From: Papaver somniferum
Taxonomy: Eukaryota > Streptophyta > Magnoliopsida > Ranunculales > Papaveraceae
Assembly: GCF_003573695.1 (NCBI RefSeq)
Contig: NC_039359.1
Coordinates: 154,930,210 to 154,994,209, forward strand
Direction: 5' to 3'
DNA: 64,000 bases
Positions 57,716 to 64,000 of this stretch are shown piece after piece. The translations under genes were made by a program, and so were the position numbers. Below the pieces are notes generated by a model. That model was given only the letters and a program-made list of their open reading frames with translations, was not told the origin of the DNA and did no database searches. Position 1 is the stretch's first letter. Each line of letters starts with the position of its first letter.

Positions 57716-60700
57716 TGAAAAAGCGGGGGTCTAACAACCACACCCAATATTTCGCTTCGCAATCTGTATGGACTAACTCCAATATACTTTCAAGAGAATC
57801 AACTAGACAAACACACTCAATATTAAGAAAAGTATATCAAAGAGTTATATCTCAATTTCTTAATTCAATCTGCAATCAAACAAATAGGAATTTGCGAGCC
57901 CGATTCAATATAAGAAATAACTTGGACGGTATCAAAAGCCAATATCCAAACGTCAATAAATTTATATCAATAACCAAAGGTTGGATTATCTAATTAATTG
58001 AACTTACGCACAACCTTTGATATTTCAATTATATGAATAAATATAATACCGAAAAGAAATAACATAGACACCAGAGGTGTTGTTAACGAGGAAACCGCAA
58101 ATGCAGAAAAATCCCGGGACCTAGTCTAGATTTGAACACCACACTGTATTAAGCCGCTACAGACATCATCCTACTCCAAGTTAAATTCAGACTGGAATGT
58201 AGTTGAGACCTAACCAATCTCACATTGATCAAGTTACAGTTGCGCTCCTTACGTATCTGAATCCCAGCAAGACTCTATGCACTTGATTCCCTTAGATGAT
58301 CTCACCCACAACTAAGAGTTGCTACGACCCAAAGTCGAAAACTTGATAAACCAATCTGTCTCACACAGAAAAGTCTATTGAATAGATAAATCTGTCTCCA
58401 ACAAATAAACCTATGAGTTTTGTTCCGTCTTTTGATAAATCAAGGTGAACAGGAACCAATTGATATACCAGACTTATATTCCCGAATAACATCCTAGTAA
58501 TATCAATCACCTCACAATAATCTTAATCGTATGGTAGCGAAACAAGATATTGTGGAATCACAAACGATGATACGAAGATGTTTGTGACTACTTTTTATCT
58601 TGCCTATCGGAAATTAAATCTCGAGTAAATCTTAGAGAAGATAGTACTCAATATGATAGAATATATCAAGATCAGAACATGCAACTACAGAGAAAATAGT
58701 TGGGTCTGGCTTCACAATCCCAATGAAGTCTTCAAGTCGTTAACCTACAATGTTTTGGAAAAACCTAAGGTTAAAGGAGAATCGACTCTAGTTATGCAAC
58801 TAGTAACACACAGGAGGTGTGGGGATTAGGTTTCCCAGTTGCTAGAGTTCTCCTTTATATAGTCTTCAAATCAGGGTTTGCAACCAATGTTACCTTGGTA
58901 ACAAAGCATTCAATATTCACTGTTAGATGAAAGCTTGAAGATAAGTTTTGTACTCTATTAATTTAACCTGATTAGACTCAAGCTAATATCTTTCAACCGT
59001 TAGATCGAACTTAGCTTGTTACAGACAAATGAAAAGTGACTTCATTTAGATATGGGTAACCGTACCTAAACGTGTACACCTTGTTGGCTCAACAATAGTT
59101 AACCGAAGTTAGTCATACGAACACTTTCATATCAACCTCATTCATCTTAACTATAACTAGTTCCAATAACTCAAATGAAACTAGTTCTAGAGTTGTTCAA
59201 TTGTTTATATTCTCATAGAAGTATACAAGACACAATTGAAGCAAAATCGATTTTTATTCACTTGAATCAATTCATGAACATTATAGCCACGTTTTGCAAA
59301 AGATTGCATCCCTTATTATATAAAAATGTATTAGTTCATGAACAAACCGATTTTAGAACTTAACTTACTCAAGTATGCATACGGGTACGCATACCTAAGT
59401 AGACAGACTAAGTTTGGGTTCGCCAGTATACGAACTGGTACACATACCACTAAATATAAACCAAACTCAGCATAAAATTCCGGAACTTGAACTTACACCA
59501 GTATGCATACTGTTATAGTTTTGAAAGTGGTAGTAAAAGTTCGTTGCTCGGACTTGTAAAGATTTAAAAATAAAAAAAATATACAAAAATATTAACAATG
59601 GGCGAGAGGTACTGGGACTAAGGATTTGGCTGAATTCACTACACATGGTTCATTCTATATTCTTTGACAATTTAAAACTCAATAAAATTAACATGGACTC
59701 TGATTTTACCAAGATAGATTCTTAAAACATTTATTGTAAGTCCTAAGCATGATGTATCAAAACAACTAAGCTAAACATACATCATCAAATTAAATAACAA
59801 CCAATTAATTCAAATCATATTTCAATTTTAGATTAATGCAAAAGTCATAAAAAAGAATAAGATAAATTACCCCAAGGATGAAATTTAGCCTCCTCCGTCG
59901 TCCCAGTGTTGGGTTTATCTCATCATGATAAAAACACGCTCAAAGTATTTATTTATTGCTCAAAGGGTGTTTACAAGGATGAAAATGGAGATGAAATAAT
60001 AAAACAGTGAATGTGCGACCCACAGAAAGCGTCCAAAATGAACGACACAGAAGAAGTGCTATTGTTACTGAATTTCTAAGACCCACTCCTACGACCCACG
60101 ACTGTTTGTCTTTTTCACTGTTGAAAAACGACTGCTGGTGCAAGTCCGTTCTTCATGTTCTTCATATTCATCAGCAGCAGCAGAAACCGAGTTTGGGAAA
60201 AGTCGAATTTCTTCTTCTCTAGCTCTCCTCAGCCCCCCAGACTCTCGACCCCATTCTACTCGACCAAAGGGGTCCTTTTATACCCTCCAGAAGCCTTTAA
60301 TCCCTCTCATTAACTCGTATAAATCTTCATAACTCGGAATATTTTTTTTTATTTTCTTGAGCAAAAGTTTCCTGAATTAGATTCTTCACGCGTTAGATAT
60401 CCCCCAGCACGTTCCAAATCATCTAGTCATCACCCAAGATGTTTCTCGAACCCTCACACATCATCAGAACACACATTGATCCTCCCAGAACTCACGATTA
60501 TCCCTTTCCTGCACGTGCAGCTCTGTTTTCTGCCTGTGACTTCCCTAGCTAATCCTAGCCAAATTAGATCGACCAGAGCGCAACCAATAGATTTATACAT
60601 GTCCCAGGAACAATCCCACCAAGTTTCAGCCATTGAATCTCTTTGTAGATCGTTCTAAAATCGAAACAAAAATCTGCCAGAACCTGTTCTTGGTTTCCCG

Positions 60701-61793
60701 CCATTTCTCAAAATTTGAATTTTTTGAGAACAAAATGTCCTCCCCCTAATCCTGTACCGGTGTCCCTTTAGCAATTTGGGCTGAAATAGTAATTCTTGGG
60801 TGGAAATAGTAATTTTTATGGGTTCCTCCGGGACATTTCTGGGACGTTTCCGGTGCATTTCTGGGATGCCTTTAGTACTTTTCTCCGAGGTGTAAATCAT
60901 CACTTTTTGAGCAACTCTTTCCACAGAAGGGTATTTTCTCCAAAAACACCTAAACAAACATAAAAACACCGTAATAAGAACAAATGGGTACTAACAAAAT
61001 ACACAAAAGAGATGAAAATAGACACATAAATGTGTCTATCACATACCAGTATGCACACTATAGTTCCTAGACTTTTATTACCAACCAGTACGCATACGGG
61101 TATGCATACTATGGTTCCGGGACTTGGATTACACATATGCAAGTACGCGTATTGTGCTTATAATCAAATCATGGTTAAGTGTTCTAAACTTTTATTTCAA
61201 TCATTGAAACATTCTCTTGGAAGACGACAATAGATGTCTCACACAAACTATTAGCTTCAAAGCAATTTTCAAGTGATCGAATGATCAACACGAAACATTC
61301 CGAGTCTACATCAAATGACTGTCTCACACAAATCATGTAAGATGTTACCAGGCGATTTTCACATGATCATATTTTGACTTTCGTCAAGAATATAAGATGA
61401 ACTTGGTTAAAGCGAAAGCTTACCAACACATATTTCGAGAAATATGTAAGCGAGTTAAACTTAGCTCGAAATATCAAATGTGCATAATTGAAGTCTATAT
61501 AGCTATACGACTTTTGTCTCAAATAGGAGATAGAGTAGATAGACTTTTGAGTGATATATGATTTCAAGTTTCTACATACCTTTTGTTGATGAAGTTCACA
61601 AGCTCCCCTTAGTAGTTCTTCGTCTTCAATCGATGAACGTCGTGAAGTCTAATGCTCAACTACACTTTCTATCATAATCCGAGACTTAGCTACAGGTTGA
61701 CTAGAAATCAAGACTTATAGTTTTGGCAACTAAACTTCACAAACAAGCTTGAGATAGCAACGGTTGCGAGTTCGACCAAGTAGTGCTCTAACA
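57716..61793 (-). repeat. E1 5' LTR, interrupted by a solo LTR
   Basis: Starts TGAAAAAGCGGGGGTCTAAC and ends GTGCTCTAACA on the plus strand. Without 59511-61046 it is 2542 bp. The interruption is in the GTATGCATAC motif array (59370-59510 and 61045-61150). Confidence 0.88.
59511..61041 (-). mobile_element. Solo LTR of another gypsy family (1531 bp)
   Basis: CATAC flanks it at 59506-59510 and 61042-61046. Plus-strand ends are TGTTATAGTTTTG and GTGTCTATCA; on the reverse strand it starts TGATAGACACATTTATGTGT, a usual gypsy LTR start, hence the minus call. No other copy is in the window. Short ORFs inside (60007-60658) are LTR sequence, not genes. Confidence 0.85.
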
Positions 61794-62240
61794 CTAGTAG
61801 GTGCCTTTGTCACTTCAACACCAAGGAAAAATGAAAGATCACCAAAACTTTAAAGCAAATACTTTATGGAGAGTGTTAATCAAATTTTGCAGACAACTTG
61901 AACTTAAGCATGTCAAGATGATATGGTCAACATAAAGCAAATAAATAACTCCATCAAGTGAACGCCACATAAATAGAAAGGAATCAACTCGATATATAAT
62001 AAAACCAATATTTTGAAGAAAAACACTCAAATGAGTGTACCAAGCCCCATTGCTTGCTTTAATCCATAAATGGATTTATGTAAGCGACAAATATGATCGG
62101 GAAAACGAGGACTAACGTTCCCGGAGGCAGGTGCATGTAAACTTCTTCAGTAAGAAACACGTTGAGAAAAGCATTTTGAATATCCAATCGACTTATAAAG
62201 TATCAGAGCGCCGAATAATAAAGAAACTCATCCCATCAAA
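61794..62240 (-). pseudogene. CopA: copia reverse transcriptase fragment
   Basis: The minus strand encodes SLFMWRSLDGVIYLLYVDHI then a LINTLHKVFALK segment, and, one frame on, DLSFFLGVEVTKAPT. This is the catalytic YVDD region and what follows it in copia reverse transcriptase; the second Asp of YVDD is His, so it would be inactive. At 61794 the frame runs into the E1 LTR. Joined to 22627 the text goes on as RLFLSQ and then SYIEDLLERANM, the expected next motifs (one further frameshift). Upstream of 62030 (to about 62240) similarity fades. Confidence 0.85.
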
Positions 62241-62560
62241 TGCTAATAAAGAAACTCAATTTAGTAGTAACATTTATATGTCATGATTTTTTTATTTATA
62301 TACATTATTAATGCTTCCACTAAGCAACTATGTAATATCAACATTTATGAATAAGATAAGCATACCAAAAAGCAATAACTATTAATTTAACGGATGTGGA
62401 TGTTCAACGGATTTTAACTCCGTACCCGTATCTAATCCACTAGTGTATGGATCAGACACCCATCCGTAAAAGCAAACGGATGGGCCGCCTCGAATCCGGA
62501 TTCGATCTCGGATGCTCACTCCTGAAAATCCATTAGATTGGGAACTCCCGAAAATCCATT
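62241..62560. other. AT-rich spacer and a palindrome-rich block
   Basis: 62241-62390 is AT-rich without features. 62392-62545 contains repeated GGAT/ATCC and CCGTACCCG-type short palindromes like those of small TIR elements, but I cannot find inverted ends. It separates the transposon block from the host gene. Confidence 0.35.
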
Positions 62561-62604
62561 AGATGCTCGATCTAAAGAAAAAAAAATTAGATGCTCGATC
62601 TAAA
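62558..62604 (+). promoter_or_regulatory. Duplicated 19-bp motif upstream of the Mini-RNase III gene
   Basis: ATTAGATGCTCGATCTAAA occurs at about 62558 and 62586, with an A-run between, some 160-200 bases before the start codon. It may be part of the promoter, or the edge of the palindrome-rich block. No clear TATA box is seen nearby. Confidence 0.3.
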
Positions 62605-62682
62605 TCCAAACATGATATGGGCCGGCCTGCTACTCAGTTGTTCAAAAGGAGCTCTTTAGTCCATAACACTAGTTTAGCAAAG

Positions 62683-62799
62683 ATGCCTACACTGACACAC
62701 CAGGAAAAAGCATTTTCCAAATTCCAACTCAAAACTTTGAGCTTCTTCTCTCAGGCAAACAAAAATGGCAGTAACAGGAACAACAGGATTAGTTCTTAA
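62683..62799 (+). CDS. Possible upstream ORF overlapping the Mini-RNase III start
   Basis: ATG at 62683 opens a 38-codon frame in a different register that ends at 62799, beyond the main ATG at 62765. If the transcript starts before 62683 it would lower translation of the main frame. Its peptide has no recognisable feature, so it matters only as a possible control element. Confidence 0.3.
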   Translation: MPTLTHQEKAFSKFQLKTLSFFSQANKNGSNRNNRISS

Positions 62800-63518
62800 C
62801 TTGGTTTCAGCATCATGGGATACAAAGCCAATAAAAAGAATAACTAATCCAACCACTATCCCAAACCCTTCTGTCAGGAACCCTAAAGCAAAATCAACTA
62901 CTATCAAGAAGAAGAAGGAACTGATTTCTACTTCAGAATTACTCAAATTAAACCATACAAACCCATCAAACACTAAAGGTACTTCCTTTTATGCATTGTG
63001 AAAAATGGGTTCTCTTTGTTTTCATGTTTAAGACTTTGTATTGAGTTTTTGGTATTGAATTTTGTTGTTTTGGTTTACATTGGTCAGTAGTAGGGAAGGT
63101 AGATGAATCACATTTGGGTTGTGAGAGATGGTTTCCTTCTGCACCAGAAGTAAAGAAGCCTCGTTCTATTTATAATGCTGCATCTTTAGCATATCTTGGA
63201 GATTGCATTTATGAGGTAAAATGACTTCTATTTTTTGTGAAGATAGTGTTGAGTTTTTCTTCTTCTTCGTATTGCTGTTATGTTGTTTGATGAATGGGTG
63301 ATGAGTTGTGAATATAGGGAATTGTGGGAATTCATATTTCTATATGAGTGGTAATGACTAGTATTGATGTTGATGCCATTACGGAGCTGCTATGTGGCTA
63401 AGTACATTGTTTGTCTTGGAAATTGCAGTTATATGCTCGTAGACACTTTTTGTTCCCTCCTTTGACCGTTGAGGAATACAATGACCGTGTTATGGCTGTA
63501 GTGCGTTGCGAAGCTCAG
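62765..63518 (+). CDS. Mini-ribonuclease III (plastid RNase III family), exons 1-3, 3' end outside the window
   Basis: Exon 1 is 62765-62978, exon 2 63088-63215, exon 3 63429-63518. ATG 62765 has a favourable context (AAAAATGGC). Exon 1 encodes about 71 residues, rich in Ser, Thr, Asn and Lys with few acidic residues, a chloroplast transit peptide by style. Exon 2 ends SIYNAASLAYLGDCIYE and exon 3 continues LYARRHFLFPP then EEYNDRVMAVVRCEAQ. The string AYLGDCIYELYARRH is the hallmark of Mini-III (compare AYIGDAIFEVYVRHH in the bacterial enzyme), with the catalytic Asp in GD; the family has the RNase III domain without a dsRNA-binding domain. Plant homologues act in chloroplasts in 23S rRNA maturation and intron RNA turnover. 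Introns are 109 and 213 bp. Exon 3 ends CAG|GCATGT, a possible GC donor. Later exons, with the remaining catalytic residues, lie past 64000. Confidence 0.88.
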
Positions 63519-64000
63519 GCATGTATTTATATATCTGCAACATTTGTGCTCTATTTATGCCTGAATTTGGTTAAATCCTCAAGTTTTTTCTATCTATGTG
63601 TATGGTTAGGGTGTACCGTCAAAGCATCATAAGGATAGTTATTAGACTTGATACTAACAGTTAATGTGAAACAAACACCGCAAATTATGATAAAGATCAC
63701 TGATTGCGTATCTAGTGAGTGGGATGCAGCATATTTAAGGCTCCACTATACTGAATGAAAGTTTTTATTCTACGGTTCTACCGCCCTCTAGTATATGTCT
63801 GTATTGCTATATTAGTAACGCAAGCCAACTACCTGGAGTTCATTTTACATTGCCATAGCATGTTATCCGAATTACATTGCTTCCATGTCCTCACATGATT
63901 TCCATTAACGAAGTAAGCCTAGAAGCAAATCCAACCAATAGAGATACTATTTTGTGTCAGTTATGGTACACACAGATGCACATTCTAGCCACCGTTATGC
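63519..64000 (+). other. Intron 3 of the Mini-RNase III gene (open to the right)
   Basis: No coding sequence resembling the rest of the RNase III domain was found here in any plus frame. The stretch is AT-rich and looks like intron; its acceptor must be beyond the window. Confidence 0.5.

Larger units (their letters stand above)
22628..61793 (-). mobile_element. E1, copia-family LTR retrotransposon enlarged to 39 kb by nested insertions
   Basis: E1 has reverse-oriented LTRs (3' LTR 22628-24836 plus 53692-53985; 5' LTR 57716-61793), a primer site at 57702-57713 and a polypurine tract at 53986. It interrupts CopA, with CGAGT on the left (22623-22627) and CTAGT on the right (61794-61798), a 5-bp duplication with one change. 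Net of E2 and a solo LTR, E1 is about 8.8 kb. It encodes a decayed gag and no polymerase. Confidence 0.88.

Noticed and set aside
60007..60658. Several 60-70 codon frames
   Set aside because: They lie in the solo LTR 59511-61041 and have no recognisable domains.
1..64000. Specialised-metabolism or resistance gene cluster
   Set aside because: No P450, methyltransferase, terpene synthase, NLR or similar motif was found; only one host gene is visible.

Overview
This window is nuclear DNA from a flowering plant with a repeat-rich genome. The evidence is the plant-type LTR retrotransposons of the Ty1/copia and Ty3/gypsy superfamilies, plant-only captured domains, a Helitron, and one intron-containing host gene with a chloroplast-type leader. 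I cannot name the species from sequence alone. Only the last 1.3 kb (from about 62,680) is clearly host genic sequence: the 5' exons of a plastid-type Mini-ribonuclease III gene that runs off the right edge. Almost everything else is a deeply nested stack of mobile elements.

Layout. 1-2,752: the 3' part of an LTR element (here T1) that carries a broken, multi-exon gene on its antisense strand. T1 sits in the gag of a minus-strand gypsy element whose LTR is 3,523-5,030. 5,770-6,601: a plus-strand copia polymerase fragment (CopB), cut by element E3 (6,602-16,540). E3 belongs to a non-autonomous copia family with LTRs of about 2.45 kb, an initiator-Met tRNA primer site and a 3' LTR holding a 1.49-kb Helitron. 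Two inverted, truncated LTRs of the same family follow (16,541-21,309), the second containing a 470-bp solo LTR.

21,310-62,240 is one minus-strand copia element (CopA) split in two. Its RNase H end lies at 21,810-22,627 and its reverse transcriptase part at 61,794-62,240. Between them is a 39-kb insertion stack: E1 (22,628-61,793), with E2 (24,837-53,686) inside one E1 LTR. Inside E2 are a PMD-carrying element (25,059-33,336) in its left LTR, gypsy-like G1 (36,885-48,074) in its interior, and a small TIR element in its right LTR. G2 (38,304-46,471) lies inside G1. Target-site duplications were read directly for E1 (CGAGT/CTAGT, one mismatch), E2 (TATAT), the PMD element (GTACC), G1 (GACAT), G2 (CATGT) and two solo LTRs (GAACA, CATAC).

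None of the complete elements has a recognisable integrase or reverse transcriptase of its own. E1 and E2 keep gag remnants, E3 has a plant 'putative transposon protein' domain in place of gag-pol, G2 has a decayed gag, and T1 and the PMD element carry antisense host-type genes. They look like a community of non-autonomous elements moved by proteins supplied from elsewhere.

The most unusual items are: the antisense plant mobile domain gene inside an LTR element; G1's 5' end, a 166-bp inverted repeat of LTR ends around a gag fragment; a series of five tRNA-like modules in the G1 interior; and arrays of near-palindromic GTATGCGTAC-type motifs in every E-family LTR.
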